From: Arthrobacter subterraneus
Lineage (GTDB): Bacteria > Actinomycetota > Actinomycetes > Actinomycetales > Micrococcaceae
Assembly: GCF_900099735.1 (NCBI RefSeq)
Contig: NZ_FNDT01000013.1
Location: 36,313-100,312 of the forward strand
Length of the DNA stretch: 64,000 nt
Direction of reading: 5' to 3'
Made by a program: the position numbers and the translations under genes. The stretch's first letter is position 1. Each line of letters starts with the position of its first letter. The notes under the pieces are model-generated. The model had not been told where the DNA came from and did not search any database. It saw only the letters and a program-made list of their open reading frames with translations. Below are positions 15,760-24,023 of this stretch, piece after piece.

Positions 15760-18700
15760 CTAGAACCCGCCGGTGTCAGCCGCCATGTTGTTGAAGCGCG
15801 AGTAGTGGCCCTGGAACCCGACCACGAGGGTCTTAGTGGGACCGTTACGGTGCTTCGCGACGATGACGTCGGCCTCGCCGGCCCGCGGTGACTCCTTGTC
15901 ATAGACGTCATCCCGGTGAAGGAGGATAACCATATCGGCATCCTGTTCGATTGAGTTGTGTACGGCGATTCCGTTGGCGACGAAGTTGTGGTTTCCGAGC
16001 ACTGTTGCGTCGAATACCTCTTCCTCGCCGTCCGGTTCGATGCTGACAACGCTGTCCCAGAGAAGGTCATTGACGGCCATGACGTCGAGCTCCGCTGAAT
16101 CCAGGACCGCGGCAACGCGAGCCAGCCGCTGCCGGGAGGGAGCCGCCTTGTAGAGCGTTGACCCACAGTATTGGGTTCCAAGAGCTGCCTGGAACTGACG
16201 GTGTGTCATATCCTTCTCGGCCAGAATGGATTTCACGTCATCCCAGACCTGGAGTGGAACGGTATCGACGTTGGTGTTGGCCGCCTTGTCACGGATGAGC
16301 TCGAGCAGACGCCCGCATGCTGCCGAGCGGGCACCGTGAACACCGATCTCCTGGAGGAATCGCCGCTGATCATCCCCGCCGGAAACGTCAAGGGTGTAAC
16401 CCGGGCGGTAGTTGGCCTTCGGGGTGGCCGTTTTCACGCGTGCACTGATTCCGAAGCGGAGAAGGAGACGCGCGACGTCGTCGACCAGGCGGCGGGAAGT
16501 CGAGGCGCAGTAGATGCGGCCGCCCGTGCCGGCACGGTTTACCGTCACGGAACCATCCGTTGCCCACAGGTGTTTCAGGAACAGAGAGATCTGGGCTTTA
16601 GGTAGCGCAAAAACTTCCTCCGGCACGAACTTCTTCACGCTTTGGGCCAGAAGAATGACTTGGGAGTCATCCCAATGGGTTCGCTCTGACGGGCCGTTGA
16701 CGTGTCGGGGCACACCAAGTCGGTCCCCGACTTTCAAGTGCCCGAGGGCACGCCACCCGTCATAGGTGAAGAACGGGTGGTTCGACGTGGCTCGAATGGT
16801 CTTTCCTGAGGCGAGAGTGAGGCGATAGACCTCTTTGACTCCCGTTGAAAAAACGTGGGTCAGGTGGCGTTCGACATATCGCAGGCTGTCGTCCAGCGAC
16901 CAGACCGGCACATCCCGAGCCCCAGAGCGGAAGAGCTCACCCATGGTGGTTTCCGCTCCGGTGTCCGAGCGAAGCACCCGGGTATCGGCGGTGAGACAAC
17001 CCGATTCGCGAAGGTCCGAGACCATCGGGCGCTTGTCTGTGCGCTGCTCGGACCCACGGTTGAGCTGCGACAGGGCGACAACGGGGACGTTGAGCTCCTT
17101 GGCCAGCAGCTTCAGCGCCCGCGAGAACTCCGAGACTTCCTGCTGACGGGACTCCACCCGTTTTCCGGAGGACATCAGCTGCAGGTAATCAAGGACAACG
17201 AGCTTCAGATCGTGCCGCTGCTTCAGCCGGCGGCACTTCGCGCGGATCTCCATCAGGGACATGTTGGGGCTGTCGTCGATGAAGAGCGGGGCATCATTCA
17301 TGCGGCCCATCGTCGTGGCGATCTTCCCCCACTGCTCGTCCTTGACGGTTCCCTTACGCAGGTCCTGCAGGCCGATAGTGGCCTCCGCGGACAACAGGCG
17401 CATAGCAATTTCGTTCCGGCCCATTTCCAGGGAGAAGAAAACGGTGGTCATGTTGTGCTTGATGGCGGCCGATCGCGCCCAGTCGAGGGCGAACGTCGAG
17501 TTGTGTGTTGGTATGAAGGACCTGCCTGCCAGATACAGGTGTTCAGCGTTGGCCACCTGTATGCACCGGACCGGAACCGACCCAATCGGCTCCACGGACG
17601 TGATGAACCGCTGAGTCCGTTTCGGAGTAGACCGGCAGTCCCGCTCCTTGTGGAGGATCTGCTTCCGGGTAAGGCCAAACACCGTGTCTTCAGTCGAGAA
17701 AGTAATGACGAAGCAGGTCGATGAGGCCACGCTGCGGCCTTTCACGGGCTTTTCCCACCAGCCCGTGCGGTACCCGAGACTCAACGCAAGCTCGCGGAAG
17801 TCACGCGCAAGCCGTTCATGCGTGACAGCAAACTGGACACAACCATTTGCTGTAACAGTGCCGTCGGTATCGAGCAATCCGGCGAGAAGAGCGCGCCGCT
17901 GTGATTCACTCGCGCGCAGATACTGGGAGGGAATGTGTTTGTTTCCGAGCACCCCGAGGGTGCGCAACCGAGCCTGAAATGAGCCATTGCTGTTGCGGCA
18001 GGCCATACAACGCAATCCGCCGCTGCACTCTACGCCGCAGTCAAGGCAGACTGAGTTGGGAACCGGCTCGGAGACGGCGCTCGCTCTCGCACCGCACGTG
18101 CGCGAGCACGTGCGGACGTGCCGAACCCTGTTCTCGAAAGGGCGATCGCACACGACGCACACTCCGCGAAAAATGTATTCCTCGAGGAGACGGACCGAAT
18201 AAGTAATCCCAGCGATGTGCGTGGTGGCGTAACCTTCCCCTCCTATGCGGAGCAGAACCTCCTCGTCAGCGGTGGTGATTCTCGCTGCGGCCGACGCTCC
18301 GTCACCAAGCCACGCACCAAGGGTGTATGGCTCGATGGGAAGTTTGGCCTCGGGCAGGTCCAACGGCCGGGTATTGCGCACCGAGTGGTTCAGCCGCTTA
18401 TCGCCGGTGTTGCACCGGAGGGTCTCAGCAATTTCCGCCGTTGTCCGGACTGCAGGGGCACTGCGTTGCAGACTTTGCGGTCCATCACGACCGATCATCT
18501 CCTGCGCAGCTTTGCGGGACGCCCGCGTATGGGTCAGCCACTGATGTTCGGCATCGGCAACGATGGTTGAGCCGTCGTCAAAGGTGACCCGGAAGCATGG
18601 CCGATCAGGCATCACTTCAGTAGCAGCGACAACCGTCGTCGGGCTGCCGTCAGCTGCAATCACCTCATCGCCCACGGACACTTCCTCCATGGTGGTCCAA

Positions 18701-19419
18701 CCTGTGGGCGTGGGGAGCGGTGTGTCGAGAGCCAACGCCTTGCCCATAGCCGGCCTGGCCGCAATGACGATCATCTGCCCGCCATGCAGACCCTGTGTGA
18801 GCTCATCGAACTCATAGAAGCCCGTGGGGACTCCCGTCATTCCTTCGCCGCGATGTCCGGCCGATTCGATCTCATCGACGGTGCCCTCGATGATGTCCTT
18901 CAACGGGACGTAGTCTTCTGCGGTGCGCCGTTCCGCGACCGCGTAGACCTCAGCCTGGGCGGCGTTGACGATGTCATCAACCTCGCCGTCATTGGAGTAT
19001 CCGAGCTGCACAATCTTGGTGCCGGCATCCACCAGGCGGCGAAGGACAGCGCGCTCCCGGACAATCTCAGCGTAGAAACCCGCGTTCGCGGCGGTGGGCA
19101 CGGACTGGATCAGCGTGTGCAGGTAGGCGGGCCCGCCGATGCGGGAGATTTCCCCGCGCTTGGTGAGCTCATCCGAGACCGTAACGGCATCCGCGGGCTC
19201 GCCGCGGCCATACAGGTCGATGATCGATTCGTAGATGCTCTCGTGCGCCGGACGGTAGAAGTCCACTCCGCGCAGCACTTCCACGCAGTCTGCGATGGCG
19301 TCCTTCGAGAGCATCATTCCGCCAAGGACGGATTGCTCAGCTACGAGGTCCTGGGGAGGGGTCCGGGAGAATCCGGGTGAACGCGTGTCTTCTGATGAAT
19401 CCGCATGAGCCAAAGACAC
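15760..19419 (-). CDS. dnaB: Replicative DNA helicase DnaB with two inteins
   Basis: A 1219-residue precursor. Removing the two inteins (residues 228-640 and 808-1155) leaves a 458-residue DnaB, the usual length. Host parts are an N-terminal primase-interaction domain (PPQDLVAEQSVLGGMML), linker, Walker A split after ARPAMGK and resuming STFALDWARS, Walker B VVLDYLQLM (741-749), and the conserved SDLRESG split before SIEQDADMV. Mature DnaB is the ring helicase of the replication fork; both inteins interrupt essential ATPase motifs, so splicing is needed for activity. The start is GTG at 19419 with AAAGG upstream. It is downstream of rplI after a 713-base gap. Confidence 0.96.
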   Translation of the reverse strand: MSLAHADSSEDTRSPGFSRTPPQDLVAEQSVLGGMMLSKDAIADCVEVLRGVDFYRPAHESIYESIIDLYGRGEPADAVTVSDELTKRGEISRIGGPAYLHTLIQSVPTAANAGFYAEIVRERAVLRRLVDAGTKIVQLGYSNDGEVDDIVNAAQAEVYAVAERRTAEDYVPLKDIIEGTVDEIESAGHRGEGMTGVPTGFYEFDELTQGLHGGQMIVIAARPAMGKALALDTPLPTPTGWTTMEEVSVGDEVIAADGSPTTVVAATEVMPDRPCFRVTFDDGSTIVADAEHQWLTHTRASRKAAQEMIGRDGPQSLQRSAPAVRTTAEIAETLRCNTGDKRLNHSVRNTRPLDLPEAKLPIEPYTLGAWLGDGASAAARITTADEEVLLRIGGEGYATTHIAGITYSVRLLEEYIFRGVCVVCDRPFENRVRHVRTCSRTCGARASAVSEPVPNSVCLDCGVECSGGLRCMACRNSNGSFQARLRTLGVLGNKHIPSQYLRASESQRRALLAGLLDTDGTVTANGCVQFAVTHERLARDFRELALSLGYRTGWWEKPVKGRSVASSTCFVITFSTEDTVFGLTRKQILHKERDCRSTPKRTQRFITSVEPIGSVPVRCIQVANAEHLYLAGRSFIPTHNSTFALDWARSAAIKHNMTTVFFSLEMGRNEIAMRLLSAEATIGLQDLRKGTVKDEQWGKIATTMGRMNDAPLFIDDSPNMSLMEIRAKCRRLKQRHDLKLVVLDYLQLMSSGKRVESRQQEVSEFSRALKLLAKELNVPVVALSQLNRGSEQRTDKRPMVSDLRESGCLTADTRVLRSDTGAETTMGELFRSGARDVPVWSLDDSLRYVERHLTHVFSTGVKEVYRLTLASGKTIRATSNHPFFTYDGWRALGHLKVGDRLGVPRHVNGPSERTHWDDSQVILLAQSVKKFVPEEVFALPKAQISLFLKHLWATDGSVTVNRAGTGGRIYCASTSRRLVDDVARLLLRFGISARVKTATPKANYRPGYTLDVSGGDDQRRFLQEIGVHGARSAACGRLLELIRDKAANTNVDTVPLQVWDDVKSILAEKDMTHRQFQAALGTQYCGSTLYKAAPSRQRLARVAAVLDSAELDVMAVNDLLWDSVVSIEPDGEEEVFDATVLGNHNFVANGIAVHNSIEQDADMVILLHRDDVYDKESPRAGEADVIVAKHRNGPTKTLVVGFQGHYSRFNNMAADTGGF
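15955..16998 (-). other. DnaB intein 2, class 1 (Cys1), residues 808-1155
   Basis: A 348-residue intein inserted in SDLRESG/SIEQDADM. It starts CLTADTRVL (Cys1 nucleophile), has block B TSNHPFF (TxxH), block F VFDATVLGNHNFVANG, and ends AVHN with Ser at +1. These are standard class 1 splicing residues. The middle has a DOD-type homing endonuclease with a poorly conserved motif (LFLKHLWATDGS, 946-957), so cutting activity may be weakened. The host frame is restored exactly on removal. Confidence 0.93.
17500..18738 (-). other. DnaB intein 1, class 3 (Ala1, WCT motif), residues 228-640
   Basis: A 413-residue intein inserted in the Walker A between MGK and STFALD. It starts ALALDTPLPTPTGW, so position 1 is Ala and cannot start splicing. 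Instead it has the class 3 triplet: Trp at intein position 67 (ADAEHQW), Cys at 392 in block F (PVRCIQVAN), and Thr at 411 in the terminal PTHN, followed by Ser +1. LAGLIDADG motifs are at LGAWLGDG (367-374) and LLAGLLDTDG (511-520). Between them is an unusual Cys-rich stretch (421-474) with zinc-finger spacing. Confidence 0.93.
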
Positions 19420-19585
19420 TGGTGCGGCCTTTCTTCCCGAAACTTCCCCGAATCCCTACACCGGGCGCCCGTAGGCGGACGGTGAATCCGAGCTGAATAA
19501 CCATAGGTACCAGCCGCCACCGACAGTCTCTGCGGTATGGGATACCCCGCAACGGTAGTGCCCGGCAGCCCACCTGCCAACTGAG

Positions 19586-19821
19586 TTATCCACAGGGGGT
19601 GTGAATAAGTGGGTAATTGTCCGGCGTGTTGTGTGGGGACACTGGGGATAACTGCGTGGATTTACATCCGACATTCTTTGCAACCCGGTCCTGACCTGCA
19701 CAAACACCTCGCGCAGCCTGTGGAAGAAAAGATTTTTACGCCAACATTCATCCCCAGCTTGCGTGTTGACAGAAGCGGAAATTGCCCGTACCGCAGAGTG
19801 TTTATGCACCGACTATCCACA
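19586..19821. promoter_or_regulatory. DnaA-box cluster between rplI and dnaB
   Basis: Within this 236-base part of a 713-base gene-free gap there are two exact TTATnCACA boxes, TTATCCACA (19586-19594, plus) and TTATTCACA (minus, 19600-19608), and two boxes with one mismatch, TTATCCCCA (minus, 19643-19651) and CTATCCACA (19813-19821). The sequence around 19830-19840 is AT-rich. No dnaA or dnaN is nearby, so this is more likely a DnaA-binding regulatory or titration region for dnaB than oriC itself. The rest of the gap (19420-20028) shows no gene I can support. Confidence 0.55.
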
Positions 19822-20028
19822 ACGGACGATCAAATAATTATGGTGTGGCTCACACCGAATTTTGGGCGCCGACGAGCCTCTATGCTCTGACGTCGATGTA
19901 ACTGCCAGGGACATACAGAGGAGGGAATACTCCACTCGAAGGACATTCCAGTGCGGGTACGCCAACACCGTCGTGCACCCGGTCATCCTTCCGGACGTCG
20001 CTGAGTCCTACCCCGGGCCGGGCAAAGC

Positions 20029-20062
20029 AAAGGCCCCCACTCCCTAAAGAGTGAGGGCCTTT
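20029..20062 (-). terminator. Hairpin terminator after rplI
   Basis: AAAGGCCCCCACTC (20029-20042) and GAGTGAGGGCCTTT (20049-20062) pair over 14 bases with one mismatch around a 6-base loop. It lies about 70 bases past the rplI stop, so it probably ends the rpsF-ssb-rpsR-rplI transcript and separates it from dnaB. A second weaker fold, with arms GCGAC (20088-20092) and GTCGC (20129-20133) and an inner CCCCG/CGGGG pair, touches the rplI stop codon. Confidence 0.75.
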
Positions 20063-20132
20063 ACGCCGAACCGAAAACTAGCGCGTCGCGACTACCCCGA
20101 ACTCGCTTCGCTCGTCCGGGGACCCCTCGTCG

Positions 20133-20582
20133 CTAGCTGGCGACGACGTCCAGGTCGATGACAGCGGCAACGTCCTCGTGCAGACGGACGTTGGCCTGGT
20201 AGCTGCCGACAGACTTGATGTGTGCCGGCAGTTCAACCTTGCGCTTGTCGATGGAACCGAGTCCGGCAGCCTCGACAGCCTTTGCGACGTCGTCGGCCTT
20301 TACGGTTCCGAAGAGGCGGCCTGAATCGCCGGCCTTGACGGTCAGCTTGACCGGCTTGGCCTGCAGGGCTGCAGCCTGACGCTGGGCGTCCTCAAGGGAT
20401 GCGTGCTCGCGAGCGGCACGTGCAGCCTTGATGGACTCCACCTGCTTCTCGCCACCCTTGGTCCAGGTGAGAGCGAAGCCGCGGGGCAGAAGGTAGTTAC
20501 GTGCGTAACCGTTCTTTACCTCGACTACATCGCCTGCGGTGCCCAGACCGGTGACTTCCTGGGTAAGAATAAGCTTTGCCAT
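20133..20582 (-). CDS. rplI: 50S ribosomal protein L9
   Basis: A 149-residue L9 with the N-terminal RNA-binding domain and its signature [19 protein letters not shown] (residues 18-36), the long connecting helix (rich in Ala, Arg and Glu, about 41-75) and the C-terminal domain ending in DLDVVAS. Length and order are typical. It is last in the rpsF-ssb-rpsR-rplI run, 17 bases after rpsR, with GGAAAGGAA before its ATG. Confidence 0.97.
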   Translation of the reverse strand: MAKLILTQEVTGLGTAGDVVEVKNGYARNYLLPRGFALTWTKGGEKQVESIKAARAAREHASLEDAQRQAAALQAKPVKLTVKAGDSGRLFGTVKADDVAKAVEAAGLGSIDKRKVELPAHIKSVGSYQANVRLHEDVAAVIDLDVVAS

Positions 20583-20599
20583 GGTGTGTGTTCCTTTCC

Positions 20600-20839
20600 T
20601 TAGCCGCGGCCTGCGCCGGAGTAAGGCAGGAGTGCAACTTCGCGGGCGTTCTTGATTGCCAGAGCGATCTTGCGCTGTTCCTGCACGGTCACACCGGTTA
20701 CACGGCGCGCACGGATCTTTCCGCGGTCGGAAATGAACTTACGCAGCAGTGCTACGTCCTTGTAGTCGATGACGGTGACGTCAGCGGCCTTCAAGGGGTT
20801 GGACTTTGGTTTGGGCTTACGAAGTTCAGCCTTAGCCAT
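20600..20839 (-). CDS. rpsR: 30S ribosomal protein S18 (Cys-free type)
   Basis: A 79-residue S18 with the conserved core [19 protein letters not shown] and RARRVTG, followed by [15 protein letters not shown]. Some actinobacterial S18 proteins carry a zinc-binding Cys set in the N-terminal extension and at the loop after RARRVTG. Here those positions have no Cys (residues 1-24 and GVTVQEQ), so this is the C-minus form in the housekeeping operon. S18 binds the 30S platform next to S6, whose gene starts the operon. Confidence 0.96.
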   Translation of the reverse strand: MAKAELRKPKPKSNPLKAADVTVIDYKDVALLRKFISDRGKIRARRVTGVTVQEQRKIALAIKNAREVALLPYSGAGRG

Positions 20840-20940
20840 CGTGGTGCTCCTTATGTCTGGTGGAGCCCGCAGAACGGTTCTGCGGGATGGGAATTATCTG
20901 GTGAAAGCGCCTCCATATGCGGCGGCGCTTCCTAGAAGGC

Positions 20941-21477
20941 CTAGAAGGGGGGTTCGGACGAATCCGGACCGTTGCCCCAACCCGACGAGTTTCCGCCGGC
21001 CGGTGCACCCCATGGATCCTGCTGGGCAGGCTGCTGGCTCTGCTGGCCGCCGCCGCCCCAACCCTGGTTGGAGCCGCTGCCGGCACCGCCGCCGAAGCCG
21101 CCACCGCCGGAGCGCTGGGTGCGGCTTACCTTGGCGGATGCGTAGCGCAGGGATGGACCAATTTCGTCCACCTCCAGCTCCATGACGGTGCGCTTCTCGC
21201 CTTCCTTGGTGTCATACGAGCGTGACTTGAGGCGGCCCTGTGCAACAACGCGGGTTCCCTTGGTGAGGGTTTCCGCGACGTTCTCAGCCGCTTCACGCCA
21301 GACCGACGCCCGGAGGAACAGCGTTTCGCCGTCCTTCCACTCGTTGGACTGACGGTCGAAGGTCCGCGGCGTCGAAGCAATGGTGAAATTAGCCACTGCA
21401 GAGCCTGACGGGGTGAAACGAAGTTCCGGGTCGCTGGTGAGATTACCGACGACCGTGATTGTGGTCTCGCCTGCCAT
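20941..21477 (-). CDS. ssb: Single-stranded DNA-binding protein
   Basis: A 178-residue SSB. Residues 1-115 form the OB fold ([41 protein letters not shown]). After that comes a Gly/Gln/Trp-rich linker, and the protein ends in the acidic tip DSSEPPF that recruits replication and repair partners. I used the ATG at 21477, which follows GGAGG at 6 bases; a 6-residue longer start at 21495 is less likely. It lies between rpsF and rpsR, the usual order. Confidence 0.97.
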   Translation of the reverse strand: MAGETTITVVGNLTSDPELRFTPSGSAVANFTIASTPRTFDRQSNEWKDGETLFLRASVWREAAENVAETLTKGTRVVAQGRLKSRSYDTKEGEKRTVMELEVDEIGPSLRYASAKVSRTQRSGGGGFGGGAGSGSNQGWGGGGQQSQQPAQQDPWGAPAGGNSSGWGNGPDSSEPPF

Positions 21478-21530
21478 GGTGCCTCCTACGGTCACGGGCC
21501 CACCGGAGTGGACCTGGTTGAAAGCCGAAA

Positions 21531-21836
21531 CTACTCGGCGGAAACCTTCTGCTCCTCGGGGCGGATGATCTTGGTGCGCATGATGGTCTCGTTCAGACCA
21601 AGCTGGCGGTCAAGTTCAGCAGCAACATCCGGGGTGGCGGTGAAATTGACGACGGCGTAAATGCCCTCGGACTTCTTCTTGATTTCGTAGGCCAACCGGC
21701 GACGTCCCCAGATGTCTACCTTGTCAACAGTGCCTTCACCGTTGCGTACAACGTTCAGGAACTTCTCAAGGGTTGGCTCAACGGTACGTTCCTCGACATC
21801 GGGGTCGATGATTACCATCAGTTCATATGCACGCAT
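21531..21836 (-). CDS. rpsF: 30S ribosomal protein S6
   Basis: A 101-residue S6 that starts [17 protein letters not shown], with the family strand [19 protein letters not shown] in the middle and a short acidic end. The ATG at 21836 is preceded by GAGGAGGTG. A longer upstream frame from 21920 is not part of the protein. It is the first gene of the rpsF-ssb-rpsR-rplI operon, so the promoter should lie in 21837-22016; one TTGTCCACA DnaA-type box (minus strand, 21998-22006) is also there. Confidence 0.97.
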   Translation of the reverse strand: MRAYELMVIIDPDVEERTVEPTLEKFLNVVRNGEGTVDKVDIWGRRRLAYEIKKKSEGIYAVVNFTATPDVAAELDRQLGLNETIMRTKIIRPEEQKVSAE

Positions 21837-22016
21837 TTGTGAACCCACCTCCTCTGGGCTAAACGGTCGCGGTCCTTCCGCAACAGGAGGTTCTTTTGCG
21901 TTGTCCCGTGCGGCTGCCACCGCCTTACTTCCAGCGGTGCCACGTCCGGCACGGACTCATCAATACTACCGGACCGGAAACGGGTCTCCGAACCGGCTGT
22001 GGACAACCCTCCGGGC

Positions 22017-23312
22017 CTAGGAAACCGGGTCCTGAGGGACGGAGAAGAACCGGCGCGCCACCCGGGTGAGCTGGTAGGGGTCCTCCACACCGCACAATTC
22101 CCGTGCGGAGTGCATGGACAACAGCGGAACGCCGACGTCAATGGTGCGGATTCCCAGCCTTGTCGCGGTGAGCGGACCGATGGTGGATCCGCAAGGCATC
22201 ACATTGTTGGACACGAACTCCTGGTACGGCGCACCAGCGTCCCTGCACAGGCGCGCCCAGTAGGCGGCACCCGGAGCATCGGTGGTGTACCGCTGGTTCG
22301 CGTTGATTTTCAGCAGCGGACCGCCGCCGAGAACAGGGTGGTTGGCAGGGTCGTGACGCTCCGCATAGTTGGGATGGACGGCGTGACCGGCATCCGCGGA
22401 AACACAGAACGACGACGCGAAGGCCCGCCGCCGCTGCTCCTCACCGGCTCCGAGGCCCGCGGAAATCCGGTGCAGCATGTCCTCGAGGAACGGTCCGCTG
22501 GCACCCGAACGCGAGCCGCTGCCGACTTCCTCGTGATCAAAGGCGGCCAGCACAGCAATGGGTGCGCTCCCGGCGTCGTTCCTGGTTGCCTGAATGAGGG
22601 CCGTGAGGCCGGCGTGCACTGAGGAGAGGTTGTCCAGCCGCCCCGACGCGAAGAATTCCCCGTCCGCACCGAAGACGCGGGGCTGCTGGGTGTCGGCAAC
22701 GACGACGTCGAAACCGCCGATGTCCCGCGCCTCCAGGTCAGCGTCCACGGCAAGGATCTGCAGGAGGTCCGCCCGGGCCGGATCGCCGAGGCCCCAGACC
22801 GGATTCATGTGCTGCTGCTTGTCGAGCTTCAGCCCGTCATTCACCGACCGGTCAAGGTGGATGGCCAGCTGGGGGAAGCGCAGCAGCGGCCCGGTATGGA
22901 CCAGGTGCTCGGCGCCGTCGTGGGTGACCACCCGGCCGGCGAGCGCCAGCTCACGGTCCAGCCAGGAGTTCAGCAGGGGCCCGCCGTAGATCTCGACGCC
23001 GGCCTGCAGCCAGCCGTGGCGGCCGATGGTGGGTTTGGGCTTGAGTTTGAAGGACGGCGAGTCGGTGTGGGCGCCGAGGATGTGGAAGACCGTGGTTTCC
23101 GTTGCGGACGGCGGCGTGATCCACGCGATCAGGGCGCCGTCGCGGATCACGTAGAAGCGGCCAGGTCCGCCGTCCCAGGCGTCAGCCTCGTGCAGCCGGG
23201 TGAACCCGGCGGCCTCCAGGCGCACCCCTCCCTGGTGGGCGGCATGGAAGCTCGACGGCGAGGCACTGACGTAGGCGCCGAGGTCGGCGATCTGGGCGTG
23301 AGCGGCAGTCAT
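22017..23312 (-). CDS. apeB: M18 family zinc aminopeptidase
   Basis: A 431-residue aspartyl-aminopeptidase-type M18 enzyme that removes N-terminal residues, preferably acidic ones, in the cytosol. Its metal ligands are visible in order: His of GAHTDSP, the bridging Asp of GRLDNLSS, the Glu pair of FDHEEVGS, Asp of SADAGHA and His of SMHSARE. Length matches the family. It stands alone between rpsF and a two-component gene pair. Confidence 0.92.
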   Translation of the reverse strand: MTAAHAQIADLGAYVSASPSSFHAAHQGGVRLEAAGFTRLHEADAWDGGPGRFYVIRDGALIAWITPPSATETTVFHILGAHTDSPSFKLKPKPTIGRHGWLQAGVEIYGGPLLNSWLDRELALAGRVVTHDGAEHLVHTGPLLRFPQLAIHLDRSVNDGLKLDKQQHMNPVWGLGDPARADLLQILAVDADLEARDIGGFDVVVADTQQPRVFGADGEFFASGRLDNLSSVHAGLTALIQATRNDAGSAPIAVLAAFDHEEVGSGSRSGASGPFLEDMLHRISAGLGAGEEQRRRAFASSFCVSADAGHAVHPNYAERHDPANHPVLGGGPLLKINANQRYTTDAPGAAYWARLCRDAGAPYQEFVSNNVMPCGSTIGPLTATRLGIRTIDVGVPLLSMHSARELCGVEDPYQLTRVARRFFSVPQDPVS

Positions 23313-23339
23313 GATGCAAGACTAGCCGCCGGGCACGGT

Positions 23340-24023
23340 CTAGAAATCGAGGCCCTGGCTCGGGGTGACCAGGCCTGTCTCGTAGGCATACACCACGGCC
23401 TGAACCCTGTCCCGCAGATGCAGCTTGGTGAGAATCCGGCGCACGTGGGTTTTCACCGTCGCCTCGGACAGGAAGAACCGGCGTGCCAGCTCGGCGTTCG
23501 ACAGCCCCTCGGCGATTGCGCCCAGCACTTCGAGCTCCCTCGGTGTCAGGTCCTGCAGCAGCGGGTCGCGGGGAGGTTTCGGCGTGTCGGGTTGGGAGCG
23601 GACGTATTCCTCGAGCAGGCGCTGCGTGACCCGGGGCGCGACCACCGCGTCCCCGCTGGCCACCACGCGGACGGCGTGGACCAGCTCGTTGGGCCCGACG
23701 TCCTTGAGCAGGAACGCCGAGGCGCCGGCCCGGAGGCCTGCGAACGCGTACTCATCGAGGTCGAAGGTCGTGAGGATGATGATCCGGGCACAGGCGCCGG
23801 ATCCGGTGATACGCCGCGTGGCCTCGATCCCATCCAGCACCGGCATGCGCACATCCATGAGGACGACGTCGGGCTCCAGCCGTTCGGTCAGGCGCACCGC
23901 TTCCGCGCCGTCGGAGGCTTCCCCGACGATCCGCATGTCCTCCTCGCCCTCGAGGATGAGGCGGAACCCCATCCGCAGCAGGGGCTGGTCATCCACCAGG
24001 AGGACTCTGATCGGTTGGCTCAC
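23340..24023 (-). CDS. NarL/LuxR-type response regulator
   Basis: A 227-residue regulator with a receiver domain (acidic pocket Asp11-Asp12, phospho-acceptor Asp57 in VVLMDVRMP, Lys in FLLKD) and a C-terminal LuxR-type helix-turn-helix (LTPRELEVLGAIAEGLSNAEL, then SEATVKTHVRRILTKL). Its start overlaps the stop of the upstream histidine kinase gene by 4 bases (ATGA). Together with the ABC genes at 25311-27142 it looks like a stress-response module of the type that controls its own exporter, but the target promoter is not proven. Confidence 0.93.
   Translation of the reverse strand: MSQPIRVLLVDDQPLLRMGFRLILEGEEDMRIVGEASDGAEAVRLTERLEPDVVLMDVRMPVLDGIEATRRITGSGACARIIILTTFDLDEYAFAGLRAGASAFLLKDVGPNELVHAVRVVASGDAVVAPRVTQRLLEEYVRSQPDTPKPPRDPLLQDLTPRELEVLGAIAEGLSNAELARRFFLSEATVKTHVRRILTKLHLRDRVQAVVYAYETGLVTPSQGLDF

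Noticed and set aside
19586..19821. Chromosomal replication origin oriC
   Set aside because: DnaA boxes are present, but dnaA, dnaN, recF and rpmH are not near, and the gap sits inside a ribosomal-protein/dnaB block. A regulatory role is more likely.
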